From contig JBMNEM010000006.1 of the NCBI GenBank assembly GCA_050948785.1, positions 124,001 to 188,000 on the forward strand: DNA of 64,000 nucleotides, in the 5' to 3' direction. Below the pieces are notes generated by a model. That model searched no databases. It saw only the letters and a list, made by a program, of their open reading frames with translations, and was not told where the DNA came from. Origin of the DNA: JAAZMI01 sp050948785. Its GTDB lineage: Bacteria > Bacillota > Dethiobacteria > DTU022 > UBA8154. The translations under genes and the position numbers were made by a program. Numbering within the stretch: the stretch's first letter is position 1; each line of letters begins with the position of its first letter. This document shows, in pieces, positions 35,134-42,713 of this stretch.

Positions 35134-35500
35134 ATGAGCAAACCTGTAAGCCGAGTTCTGTGCTCCTTTTAAAGAAGTGGCAGCCATCTATCTAGGGCGC
35201 CAGTTGCCTGGCTCCTCCAGCGACTCATACCCGAGAGATTCGGCGGGCAACGTCATCTCTCTCCTATTCAGTCTTGCTCCGGGTGGGGTTTACCTAGCAA
35301 GCCGGTCACCCGGCCTCTGGTACGCTCTTACCGCACCGTTGCACCCTTACCCGGGAAAAACAGCTCTTCCCGGGCGGTTTTTTTCTGTGGCACTTTCCTT
35401 GGGGTCGCCCCCACTGGGTGTTACCCAGCACCCTGCCCTACGGAGCTCGGACTTTCCTCGAAAGTAGTATTTACTCCCGCGACTGCCTAGTTTACTCATG
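35134..35500 (-). ncRNA. rnpB: RNase P RNA (class A)
   Basis: Catalytic RNA that matures tRNA 5' ends. Minus strand shows the conserved GAGGAAAGTCCGAGCTCC, GGGTGCTGGGTAACACCCAG, AGGAAAGTGCCACAGAAA, GGTAAGAGCGTACCAG, and near the 3' end AGATAGATGGCTGCC and ACAGAACTCGGCTTACAG. The P15-type CCGGAGCAAGACTGAA is present, typical of the ancestral A type. It has its own consensus promoter and terminator. Confidence 0.97.
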
Positions 35501-35527
35501 AAAACTTGGATTTCCTCTTCTGTTCTT

Positions 35528-35556
35528 AGTCTAACACAGATTTCTTTCTTTGTCAA
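35528..35556 (-). promoter_or_regulatory. Promoter of rnpB
   Basis: Minus strand: -35 TTGACA (35556-35551), 17-bp spacer, -10 TAGACT (35533-35528). It overlaps nothing else and lies just before the RNA; it sits downstream of the ylbL stop. Confidence 0.85.
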
Positions 35557-35565
35557 AATCCACGT

Positions 35566-36639
35566 TTATGTTCTGCAAGAAGAAAAAAGGAACACGGGAG
35601 ACAAAAATAAAGACGCAATGTTAATTTCCGACGGCAGTATAGCTCTCTCAGAAACCGTATGCAAGGTTCTCAGAAAACTCAAGGCCTCCTCCAGGTTGTT
35701 TACGGAAATCACTTTAAGGCTGGTCGCAGCCTGCAGAGCTTCCTTGTAGTTTTCGGCAGGAACTATAAAATATTCTATCCCGGCCCTTTCCGCAGCCAAA
35801 ACCTTTTGCTTGACACCCCCGATCCCGCCCACCTTTCCATCAAGGGCAATCGTCCCCGTACCGCCAATACGGTGACCCCCGGTTAAATTTTCGGGAAGCA
35901 GCCGGTCCAGAATCTCCAGGACAAACATCATCCCGGCAGAGGGACCGCTTACCGGTCCGGTTTCAATGTTAATTTTCAAGGGGAAAAGAGGTTTCCAGTT
36001 CAAAGTGCGTACATAGAGCCGCAAAGCTGCCCTGTGTGGTTCATCCGGCTGGGTAGTGGTTAAAATCTCAACTTCCCTGCTCTTTTCTTCCTGCTGGAAC
36101 GTGATCCTTACTTTTTCACCGACCTTTTTCTTTTGAATGCAGGCGACCACTTCCTCGGCCAGGTAAACATCCTTCCCCTCGACCGCTGTGATGATATCTC
36201 CCTTCCGGAGAATGCCTTCGGCCGGGCTGTCCGGAAGAAGCTCAACAATTTCCACACCATCACTGATAATTGGAACTTCGTAGCCGGCACGGCGTAAAGC
36301 AATTACCCCGGCCAGGTCCTTGCTATCCTGCATCCAGCTCCGCATCAGAGCATTATACTCCTCCAGAGACATATCGGGTGGAACAACTTTGGAAATGGGG
36401 CGCACATCAACAGAAGGATGAAAGTAACCATAAAGAAAGCTCCACAAGTTGGCCTGGTGCTGAGAAACAGTCAGCATATAAAACTGTCCTTGTTCTTGGC
36501 GCTGCTGCCCTTCTACCTGAATCAAACGACCCAGTTCTTCGGCGGAACCCGGTTTAACCAGGAAATAGTTCATCTGTACCAGAAACCCCAGAGAAAAAAT
36601 TATCAAGATAATGAAGCCATAATTGATCGCCTTACGCAA
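35566..36639 (-). CDS. ylbL: PDZ-Lon (S16) membrane-anchored protease, YlbL/SepM type
   Basis: About 357 residues. One N-terminal helix (YGFIILIIFSLGFLVQMNYF) anchors it; a PDZ domain follows (about 120-200, VEIVELLPDSPAEGILRKGD); the C-terminal S16 domain has the catalytic Ser in TGPVSGPSAGMMF and Lys in GKVGGIGGVKQKVL. Homologues process quality-control or signalling substrates at the cell surface. TTG 36639 is favoured: GGAGG is 7 bases upstream, while GTG 36645 is only 1 base away. Divergent from ylbJ, as in Bacillus where ylbL and ylbJ are near coaD and rsmD. Confidence 0.9.
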   Translation of the reverse strand: MRKAINYGFIILIIFSLGFLVQMNYFLVKPGSAEELGRLIQVEGQQRQEQGQFYMLTVSQHQANLWSFLYGYFHPSVDVRPISKVVPPDMSLEEYNALMRSWMQDSKDLAGVIALRRAGYEVPIISDGVEIVELLPDSPAEGILRKGDIITAVEGKDVYLAEEVVACIQKKKVGEKVRITFQQEEKSREVEILTTTQPDEPHRAALRLYVRTLNWKPLFPLKINIETGPVSGPSAGMMFVLEILDRLLPENLTGGHRIGGTGTIALDGKVGGIGGVKQKVLAAERAGIEYFIVPAENYKEALQAATSLKVISVNNLEEALSFLRTLHTVSERAILPSEINIASLFLSPVFLFSSCRT

Positions 36640-36826
36640 AAACACCCCTCCTTTCTATTACACCTCATACACATTTTCCCTTATTATTAAAACAGATATT
36701 CCTTTTTATATAAAAAATAAAAACCCCGGTACGCAAGAAGATTACTTGCTGGCAGGTGGTCTATATATTCTAAAAGGCAATATATATTTTACTAACCACA
36801 AATTCTTTTTTCGGGGTAGATTAATA

Positions 36827-38152
36827 ATGCTGATCATGGTATTTTTTATTTTACTCGGTTTATTCTTTTTATTCTTACTGATGACCTCCTTCAACTTAAA
36901 AAAAAAGGTGTTACTTTTTTATCTGCCTGCCTTCCTGGCTGTTTTATTGACCATTAGCATGATCATCTATCCGAAAGAAGCTTTTGAGGCCGCCGTAAAC
37001 GGCCTGGCCATCTGGTGGAACATTGTTTTCCCCGCCCTTTTACCCTTTTTTGTTTTTTCACAGGTACTTATTGGTCTGGGCGTTGTGCATTTTCTGGGAG
37101 TTTTACTGGAACCGATCATGCGTCCGCTCTTCAACGTCCCAGGCACAGGTTCCTTTGTCCTGGCCATGGGCCTGGCCTCCGGTTTCCCCCTCGGGGCGGT
37201 CCTCACCAATAAATTACGGCAAGACAGACTGTGCAGCAAAGTCGAAGCGGAACGGCTGCTTAGCTTTACAAACACTGCCGATCCTTTATTTATGTTCGGG
37301 GCTGTAGCTGTAGGTATGCTACAAGCACCACAAGCCGGCGCCATGATCGCCACAGCACATTATCTTTCCAGTATTTCCGTTGGATTAATGATGCGCTTTT
37401 ATAAAGCTTCATTTAGAAACCCTGCCTCTCCTGAAAAAAACAAACCAAAAAACAAAAAAAGAAAACAGCGGAACATTTTCAACCAGGCCTTTGCAGCCTT
37501 GGTTCAAGCAAGGCAGAAAGACAGCCGGCCATTCGGTCGCCTTCTGGGGGAAGCGGTAAAGGATTCCATAAACACCCTCCTGCTTGTCGGGGGTTTTATC
37601 ATCCTTTTTTCCGTAGTCATCAGCATATTGGATCTGGCCGGAATAGTTGATGTTTTAGCTGCAGGATTTTCCTCTCTGCTTTCCTGGGCCGGTTTGGAAA
37701 CAACCCTTACACCGGCGTTCATCAGCGGTTTTTTTGAGATTGACCTGGGGTGCCAGCTGGCGGGCTCCATCCCCCATGTGACCTTAAATGAAAAAATAAT
37801 AGCAGTAAGTTTTATCATTGCCTGGAGCGGTCTTTCAGTGCATGCCCAGGTGGCCAGCATTATCAGTACCACGGACATAAACATTTATCCTTATCTCTGT
37901 GCCCGCATTGTGCATGCCTTTTTGGCAGCATTTTATTGCTTTCTCCTTGCCGGGCCTGTTCCACTTCCTTCTTTTATTTATCGTAAAACCTTACCTGTTT
38001 TTTTACAAACAATACCACGTGGCAATTTACCTTACTTGTATACCAGAACACTTTTTATGGGGGAACGCTTTCTAATTATCCTGAGTCTCTTGCTGCTTAT
38101 TTCCCTCTTAATTTATTCTTGTGAGAACTTTAAAATCAAAAGAGAAAAATAA
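36827..38152 (+). CDS. ylbJ: Sporulation integral membrane protein YlbJ
   Basis: About 441 residues with eight or more membrane helices. Conserved regions: AVNGLAIWWNIVFPALLPFF, FVLAMGLASGFPLGA, LSFTNTADPLFMFGAVAVGM and SGFFEIDLGCQLAGS. YlbJ is a SpmA/nucleoside-transporter-like (gate domain) protein needed for spore cortex in Bacillus. The open frame extends upstream to 36623, but the start at 36827 gives the normal length; the ribosome-binding site (GGGGT) is weak. Followed by convergent coaD. Confidence 0.88.
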   Translation: MLIMVFFILLGLFFLFLLMTSFNLKKKVLLFYLPAFLAVLLTISMIIYPKEAFEAAVNGLAIWWNIVFPALLPFFVFSQVLIGLGVVHFLGVLLEPIMRPLFNVPGTGSFVLAMGLASGFPLGAVLTNKLRQDRLCSKVEAERLLSFTNTADPLFMFGAVAVGMLQAPQAGAMIATAHYLSSISVGLMMRFYKASFRNPASPEKNKPKNKKRKQRNIFNQAFAALVQARQKDSRPFGRLLGEAVKDSINTLLLVGGFIILFSVVISILDLAGIVDVLAAGFSSLLSWAGLETTLTPAFISGFFEIDLGCQLAGSIPHVTLNEKIIAVSFIIAWSGLSVHAQVASIISTTDINIYPYLCARIVHAFLAAFYCFLLAGPVPLPSFIYRKTLPVFLQTIPRGNLPYLYTRTLFMGERFLIILSLLLLISLLIYSCENFKIKREK

Positions 38153-38182
38153 ATTCAAAAGCTTTGATTATGTATCGCAACC

Positions 38183-38668
38183 CTATCGATAATTCGCAAT
38201 TCTGTCAATAATCATTTCATGAACTTGAGGAGGTACCAGTTCACTGATATCACCACCATAGCTGGCTACTTCTTTGACAAGGCTGGAACTGATAAAAGAA
38301 TATTTGTTATTGGTCATCATAAACATAGTTTCAACATTACTATTCAGTTTTCTATTGATCAGAGCCATTTGAAACTCAAATTCAAAATCTGAGATGGCTC
38401 GTAGCCCTTTAATAATAATCGCCACGTTATTTTTCTGCGCATACTCCACTAAAAGCCCCTTGTAAAAATCTATCTCCACATTGTTGTAAGGCTTGATAAT
38501 TCTTTTCAGCATTTCTACCCTTTCTTCCATGGAAAACAGAGCATTCTTCCGGGGATTTTCCAAAACAGCTACAATGAGATGATTGAAAACTTTGCTGGCA
38601 CGATCAATGATATCCAAATGACCATTGGTTACAGGATCGAAACTTCCCGGATAAACGGCCCTAACCAA
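38183..38668 (-). CDS. coaD: Phosphopantetheine adenylyltransferase
   Basis: 161 residues; penultimate step of coenzyme A synthesis. Motifs: AVYPGSFDPVTNGHLDIIDR with the HxGH-type site, IIIKGLRAISDFEFEFQMAL, and YSFISSSLVKEVASYGGD. Start TTG 38668 after AAAAGGAGGT. It follows rsmD by 14 bp, the standard rsmD-coaD pair. Confidence 0.97.
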   Translation of the reverse strand: MVRAVYPGSFDPVTNGHLDIIDRASKVFNHLIVAVLENPRKNALFSMEERVEMLKRIIKPYNNVEIDFYKGLLVEYAQKNNVAIIIKGLRAISDFEFEFQMALINRKLNSNVETMFMMTNNKYSFISSSLVKEVASYGGDISELVPPQVHEMIIDRIANYR

Positions 38669-38682
38669 TTAAATACCTCCTT

Positions 38683-39270
38683 TTAATGCAAATTAACTTC
38701 GCCTGAAGTACTGATATATTCATTTTTAAAAATTAACAAGAAAACATTACCATAAACTCTTTTCTTCCAAGGGCGAAAAGGAACCTTTTCCAGCCCGTCC
38801 CTCCCGTCACGGCCGCTTCTTTCCAGACTGATGATACCTCCCTCTTTAACAAGATCTTCCCTGTACAAATACTGGAGCACTTTTGCTGTGCCCTGATAAT
38901 CATAGGGGGGATCAAGATAAATAATTTCAAAAGATTCCCCCTTTTTACTTAATAACTTTAGTGCCCCAAAAACATCCAACGGCAGAACTTGTGCCCGGTC
39001 TTGTGTACCGGCGATTTTAATGTTCTCCCGGAGTATCTCCAAGGAAAGGTGATTTTTTTCCACAAAAAAAGAACATCCCGCTCCCCTGCTAAGAGCTTCC
39101 AACCCTATACTGCCTGTACCGGAAAAAAGATCTAAAAAGCTGACATCTTTTAGACGGTCGCCAATGATATTAAAAAAGGCCATTTTGACCTTATCGGAGG
39201 TGGGACGAATTTTTTTCCCCCGTGGTGATTTTAAAAGCCTTCCCTTTAACGAACCGGCACGTATCCTCAT
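38683..39270 (-). CDS. rsmD: 16S rRNA (guanine-N2-966) methyltransferase RsmD
   Basis: 195 residues. N-terminal MRIRAGSLKGRLLKSPRGKK and RPTSDKVKMAFFNII; S-adenosylmethionine motif FLDLFSGTGSIGLEALSRGA; catalytic IIYLDPPYDYQ. The usual length is about 185; the last ten residues after LLIFKNEYI are extra. First gene of the rsmD-coaD unit. Confidence 0.95.
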   Translation of the reverse strand: MRIRAGSLKGRLLKSPRGKKIRPTSDKVKMAFFNIIGDRLKDVSFLDLFSGTGSIGLEALSRGAGCSFFVEKNHLSLEILRENIKIAGTQDRAQVLPLDVFGALKLLSKKGESFEIIYLDPPYDYQGTAKVLQYLYREDLVKEGGIISLERSGRDGRDGLEKVPFRPWKKRVYGNVFLLIFKNEYISTSGEVNLH

Positions 39271-39410
39271 AAACCTACCCCTAAAAAGACAACATTCTAA
39301 AATTTACGTGGGTATTTTACCACTTAATCCGGAAAAAAGCAAGAATATTGGATAAGATTACCACACCTTCAAAGAAGAATAAATTACAAAAAACTGAACA
39401 TAATATGAAG

Positions 39411-39500
39411 GCATCAACAATATTCCCCATAAGCTCTTCCTCCGGTTTCTCCTCTCCCAACCCCTATGAGTAATAAAATTTACTCATAGGGGGATTTTTT
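39411..39500 (+). ncRNA. Candidate small RNA with C-rich anti-Shine-Dalgarno segment
   Basis: A strong terminator (CCCCTATGAGTAA at 39461-39473 pairs with 39480-39492, then GATTTTTTT) has no gene in front of it on this strand. The 50 nt before the stem are unpaired and C/U rich, containing CTTCCTCC and TTCTCCTCTCCC, complementary to ribosome-binding sites. A weak TG-CATAAT (39399-39404) could be the -10; no -35 is seen. The 5' end is a guess. Confidence 0.4.
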
Positions 39501-39549
39501 TATCATAGCTGAAAATTTGTAGTTAGGGAATGAATAAAAATGCCTTAAG

Positions 39550-39583
39550 AGGAAAAAATATATTAAGCGGGCCGAAGCCCGCT
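39550..39583 (-). terminator. Terminator of the SASP gene
   Basis: Minus strand AGCGGGC-TTCG-GCCCGCT (39583-39566), then TAATATATTTTTT; a stable UUCG-loop hairpin. Confidence 0.85.
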
Positions 39584-39594
39584 AAGTGAAGCTG

Positions 39595-39900
39595 TTACAG
39601 TAGGGGTGTTCCCTGAGGTTGTGTACTTTGAGGCACTTTTTCCGGTGCAGGTTGCTGGGCAAGCTGAGAAGTCTGCAACTGGCCTCCGGCCATTTGGTTT
39701 TCAACTTGCTGGATCATTTTCCTGACCATATAACCACCAACATAGCCATTTTGCCGGGAAGTAAGCTCCCCTTTATCTACATTGGCGTAGTCCGCTATCC
39801 CAAGCTCATTGGCAATTTCATATTTAAAATTTTCCAGAGCTTGTTCTGCGCCTACTACAAGCACCCTGTTACGTCCGGTTCTACTTCTGGCTGCTGGCAT
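39595..39900 (-). CDS. Small acid-soluble spore protein, alpha/beta type
   Basis: Binds and protects spore DNA. The SASP core is present: NFKYEIANELGIADYANVDKGE with the GPR protease site between Glu and Leu/Ile, and GELTSRQNGYVGGYMVRKMI. The usual protein is 60-75 residues; this one has 101 because of a Gln/Pro/Thr-rich tail after QQVENQMAG (GQLQTSQLAQQPAP and on). The N-terminus SRTGRNRVLVVGAEQAL is also longer than typical. GGGAGGTG precedes the ATG; a GTATA...ATAATA pair upstream could be a sigma-G promoter. Confidence 0.92.
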   Translation of the reverse strand: MPAARSRTGRNRVLVVGAEQALENFKYEIANELGIADYANVDKGELTSRQNGYVGGYMVRKMIQQVENQMAGGQLQTSQLAQQPAPEKVPQSTQPQGTPLL

Positions 39901-40011
39901 CTTTTTTCACCTCCCTTTGTAAATTCTAATATCTATTATTTGTTTAAAAGCGATAAATATACTTAGAAATTTCTCCTAAAATTATAATATTATTACCTAC
40001 TTATAACAAAA

Positions 40012-40047
40012 AAATTCCTTGAAAGTTTGAATTTTTCAAGGGAATTT
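40012..40047. repeat. Imperfect inverted repeat before rpmB
   Basis: AAATTCCTTGAAA pairs with TTTCAAGGGAATTT (one bulge) and is followed by GAAATTTTTT. It may be a weak terminator for anything read in from 39900; the surrounding 39901-40121 has no gene. Confidence 0.45.
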
Positions 40048-40121
40048 ATGGAAATTTTTTATTATTGATTTTCCTAATCAAAGACCTGAGACAAAAATTA
40101 AGCAGTTGCTGTCTTTGTTTC

Positions 40122-40150
40122 TTGTTTTTAGAAAGAAACTATGTTAGAAT
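40122..40150 (+). promoter_or_regulatory. Promoter of rpmB
   Basis: -35 TTGTTT (40122-40127), 17-bp spacer, -10 TAGAAT (40145-40150). Predicted start near 40157, giving a leader of about 33 nt. Confidence 0.7.
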
Positions 40151-40189
40151 TTATGTTGCTTGTTTTAAAGAGGAGGTAATATGTAAAAA

Positions 40190-40381
40190 ATGGCCAGCAA
40201 ATGTTACTACTGCGGAAAAGAAAAATCCAGCGGTTTTACCATCAGTCACTCCCATATCAAAACTAAACGCACCTGGAAACCTAATATCCAAAAGGTTAAA
40301 GCAATTATCGGGGGAGTTCCCCAGAGAATTAAGGTTTGTACTCGTTGTTTAAAAGCGGGAAAAGTAAAAAGAGCCCATTAG
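40190..40381 (+). CDS. rpmB: Ribosomal protein bL28, zinc-binding form
   Basis: 63 residues: MASKCYYCGKEKSSGFTISH then KTKRTWKPNIQKVKAII and IKVCTRCLKAGKVKRAH. The two Cys-x-x-Cys pairs define the zinc (C+) version. Between AGGAGGT (40171-40177) and this ATG lies a start-stop codon pair ATG-TAA (40181-40186), the ATG of which is closer to the ribosome-binding site than the real start. The gene is next to spoVM, as in Bacillus. Confidence 0.96.
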   Translation: MASKCYYCGKEKSSGFTISHSHIKTKRTWKPNIQKVKAIIGGVPQRIKVCTRCLKAGKVKRAH

Positions 40382-40444
40382 TTGCTTGAAAATTTATTCC
40401 TGTCATTATTCCGGGTATAGAAAAAAAAATAATCACTACCATAG

Positions 40445-40475
40445 AAAAAAGCGCAGCACGTTTGCGCTTTTTTAT
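40445..40475. terminator. Bidirectional terminator between rpmB and spoVM
   Basis: AAAAAAGCGCA (40445-40455) pairs with 40463-40473; A-tract on one side and T-tract on the other make it work for both convergent genes. Confidence 0.8.
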
Positions 40476-40486
40476 TCAAATTCTTC

Positions 40487-40558
40487 TTAACCTCTGCTTA
40501 ACAGCCCTCTTAAAATACGACCAATAAGCCGGGGCAGTTTAATGACATAAAATCTCAT
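40487..40558 (-). CDS. spoVM: Stage V sporulation protein M (SpoVM)
   Basis: Only 23 residues: MRFYVIKLPRLIGRILRGLL plus SRG. It follows the B. subtilis SpoVM pattern (M-K/R-F-Y-x-I-K-L-P-x-x-x-G-x-I-x-R), an amphipathic peptide that marks the convex forespore membrane and anchors SpoIVA. AGGAGGACGG is 5 bases before the ATG. The position beside rpmB is conserved, which strongly supports the call. Confidence 0.92.
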   Translation of the reverse strand: MRFYVIKLPRLIGRILRGLLSRG

Positions 40559-40615
40559 TTTTACCGTCCTCCTTCTCATTTTACCCGCAACCGTTTACCT
40601 GTTGGTTTAATTTAT

Positions 40616-40792
40616 TCATTTAATCACAGTGTAAAGACGCCAACCCATCCAGATTAATAAAAAACCCAGCATCAAAGGCCATAAATATAAGGGCAGGGCA
40701 CTTATTACCAACCCTATCCCGGCAACTGCGATAAAAACGCCGCCGCATTTATAAAAAAAGTTGTTAAGACGGTGCCTTCTCAGCTCAAACAC
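40616..40792 (-). CDS. Small two-helix membrane protein upstream of spoVM
   Basis: 58 residues from GTG 40792: a basic start (FELRRHRLNNFFYKC), then GGVFIAVAGIGLVISALPLY and LWPLMLGFLLIWMGWRLY, two membrane helices, ending TVIK. No family recognised. The ribosome-binding site is weak. It may be co-transcribed with spoVM (57-bp gap); a TATAAT lies upstream on this strand near 40812-40817. Confidence 0.5.
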   Translation of the reverse strand: MFELRRHRLNNFFYKCGGVFIAVAGIGLVISALPLYLWPLMLGFLLIWMGWRLYTVIK

Positions 40793-40874
40793 CCCACTTT
40801 TTCCGGTTTGATGTATTATATGTAAACAGTGGAAAAAGGTTAAAAACTATTTACTTATTTTCAATCTACGGATA

Positions 40875-40883
40875 TGGTATAAT
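40875..40883 (+). promoter_or_regulatory. Extended -10 promoter of gatCAB
   Basis: TATGGTATAAT (extended -10) with TTATTT 17 bp upstream as a poor -35. Start expected near 40890. Confidence 0.55.
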
Positions 40884-40935
40884 ATAGGTCGTGATCGGTC
40901 CACGCTTCCTAAAACACCATGAAAGGGTGAAAAAG

Positions 40936-41226
40936 TTGAAAATTTCCCCGGAAGAGCTCAAAAATGCTGCCTGGGACGCCAGGATTGAGTTAACAGCAAT
41001 AGAGGAAAAAGAGCTGCAGGAAGAGGTTCAAGATTTTTTCAACCAGGCCAAACAACTGCAGGAAATTAATTTAGAGGAGACCGCGGCGACATATTACGGC
41101 CTGGAAGGGCAAAATATCCTGCGTGAAGATATTATCCGTCCCTCCCTGCCACTGGAAGCATCCATGGCAAACGCCCCGGATACAGATGAATCTTGTTTCC
41201 TGGTCCCCAGAATCATTGAAGAATAG
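40936..41226 (+). CDS. gatC: GatC-like subunit of tRNA-dependent amidotransferase
   Basis: 96 residues, the family size. LKISPEELKNAAWDARIELT then EEVQDFFNQAKQLQEIN matches the two N-terminal helices of GatC, and the C-terminal DESCFLVPRIIEE matches its -F-x-V-P-R-I-I- end. The middle departs from the usual N-V-x-P-M/T-x-H segment (here TAATYYGLEGQNILREDIIRP). TTG 40936 has AAAGGG 8 bases upstream; the longer frame from 40891 lacks one. First gene of a gatC-gatA-gatB operon. Confidence 0.8.
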   Translation: MKISPEELKNAAWDARIELTAIEEKELQEEVQDFFNQAKQLQEINLEETAATYYGLEGQNILREDIIRPSLPLEASMANAPDTDESCFLVPRIIEE

Positions 41227-41255
41227 AAAACTCCTTAAAGAGAGGAGGTTGTTTT

Positions 41256-42710
41256 ATGAATCTTACCAACCTTTCTGTACAGCAGATCGCCGCCAAAATA
41301 AACGAAAAGGAATTTTCCCCGGCCGAACTGGGTGCAGCGCTCTCCCGCCGCGGCACGCATGCCCAAAAAGAGCTGACCCTTTTCATCTCTTTTGATCCAC
41401 AAAGTATTGCCAGGGAAATAAAGAGAATCGAGCAAAATGTTCAGGTTAAAGATAATCGCCTGCTAGGCGTACCTGTAGCCCTGGCCGATAATATTTCGAC
41501 AGGTGACCAAAAAACAACCTGTGCCTCCCGGCTACTGGCCTCTTACCAACCGCCTTTTGAAGCCCGCGTTGTCTCCTTGTTGAAAGAAAGCGGTGCTCTT
41601 TTAACCGGTAAAACAAATCTGGAGGAATTTGGCCTGGGTTGTTCCGGAGAAAGTTCTTTTTTAAACCAGGTAAAAAACCCCTGGGATAAAAAGTACACCG
41701 CGGGCAGCGGTGCCGCGGCAGCCGTAGCAAGCGGCCTTACAACCCTGGCTCTTGCTTCTGATGCGCGCGGGGAGTTAAGACAAGCAGCCTCTTATTGCGG
41801 AATCATGGCCCTAAAACCCACTTATGGCAGAATATCCCGCAAAGGACTGATCGACTGCGCTTCCTCCCTGGAGCAGCTTGGCATTTTGGCCCGGAGGGCC
41901 TCAGATCTGGCTCTAACTTTACAGGTTCTTGCCGGTCCGGAGGCCGATAATCCTACCACACTGCCAACAGAGGCGCCCCCTTATGCAGATTTATTGGAAA
42001 AAATTTCAGAAAAACCACGGATCGCCGTTCCTGCATGCTGGGATGAAGCACCATACCTGGAGGATGAAGTAAAAAAGAACTTCCAGGAACAGCTTGCCAA
42101 ATTGGGTAAACTCGGTTTGGAGATAAACTTCGTTACCCTTCCTCATTTTCAATATGCTTATCTCGTTGCCACTATTATTTGCGCTGTAGAAGCTTTCTCC
42201 AATTTATCCAACTTGGATGGGGTGCGTTTTGGATACAGGAAGGAAGGAAAACACCTGCAGGAAATGTATATAAAAACTCGCAGCCAGGGCTTCAGCAGTA
42301 AACTGAAAAAATTTCTCACCTTTGGAGGGCTGCTCTCCACAGCAAAATACTATCATAATTACTTCCTGCAAGGACAAAAAATGCGCAGTATAATCAAAAA
42401 AGAACTGGAAGACTGCCTACAGGAAAACGAACTGCTCCTCACGCCCACAACACCATTTAAAGCAATACCGGCCGGCAGCCCCCTGAGCGGAAAGGAACTT
42501 CCTGATCCCGCCAGCTACTATACAGCGGCAGCCAACCTTACCGGTTTTCCTTCTTTAAGTTTTCCGATCAATACTGGCGGGTTGCCCTATGGCCTGCAGT
42601 TTATGGCCAAAAGGGAAAATGAGGTTATTTTATTGCAAGTGGCTTCTTTACTAGAAAAAGAAGATTCCATTAAATGGCCAAAATTTGCTCTTGAATTGCA
42701 GGAGGTGTAA
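41256..42710 (+). CDS. gatA: GatA-like protein lacking the amidase catalytic triad
   Basis: 484 residues, collinear with GatA, the glutaminase subunit that feeds ammonia to GatB. The amidase-signature fold is recognisable (TTCASRLLASYQPPFEA, GKTNLEEFGLG, NPWDKKY, GIMALKPTYGRISRKGL). The active site is not. The Lys of the V-K-D-N motif is Ala77 (codon 41484-41486, LADN). The G-G-S-S-G-G-S loop is shortened to AGSGAAAA (149-156). The nucleophile Ser of D-T-G-G-S-I-R-Q-P is Glu173 (codon 41772-41774, DARGELRQAA). The frame is intact and AGGAGGTT precedes the ATG, so this is not a frameshifted pseudogene. Glutamine hydrolysis by the known mechanism is not expected. Confidence 0.9.
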   Translation: MNLTNLSVQQIAAKINEKEFSPAELGAALSRRGTHAQKELTLFISFDPQSIAREIKRIEQNVQVKDNRLLGVPVALADNISTGDQKTTCASRLLASYQPPFEARVVSLLKESGALLTGKTNLEEFGLGCSGESSFLNQVKNPWDKKYTAGSGAAAAVASGLTTLALASDARGELRQAASYCGIMALKPTYGRISRKGLIDCASSLEQLGILARRASDLALTLQVLAGPEADNPTTLPTEAPPYADLLEKISEKPRIAVPACWDEAPYLEDEVKKNFQEQLAKLGKLGLEINFVTLPHFQYAYLVATIICAVEAFSNLSNLDGVRFGYRKEGKHLQEMYIKTRSQGFSSKLKKFLTFGGLLSTAKYYHNYFLQGQKMRSIIKKELEDCLQENELLLTPTTPFKAIPAGSPLSGKELPDPASYYTAAANLTGFPSLSFPINTGGLPYGLQFMAKRENEVILLQVASLLEKEDSIKWPKFALELQEV

Positions 42711-42713
42711 CTA

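Noticed and set aside
41256..42710. gatA as a simple pseudogene or sequencing error
   Set aside because: The frame is intact for 484 codons, the start and ribosome-binding site are good, and the changes at the active site are separate substitutions rather than frameshifts.
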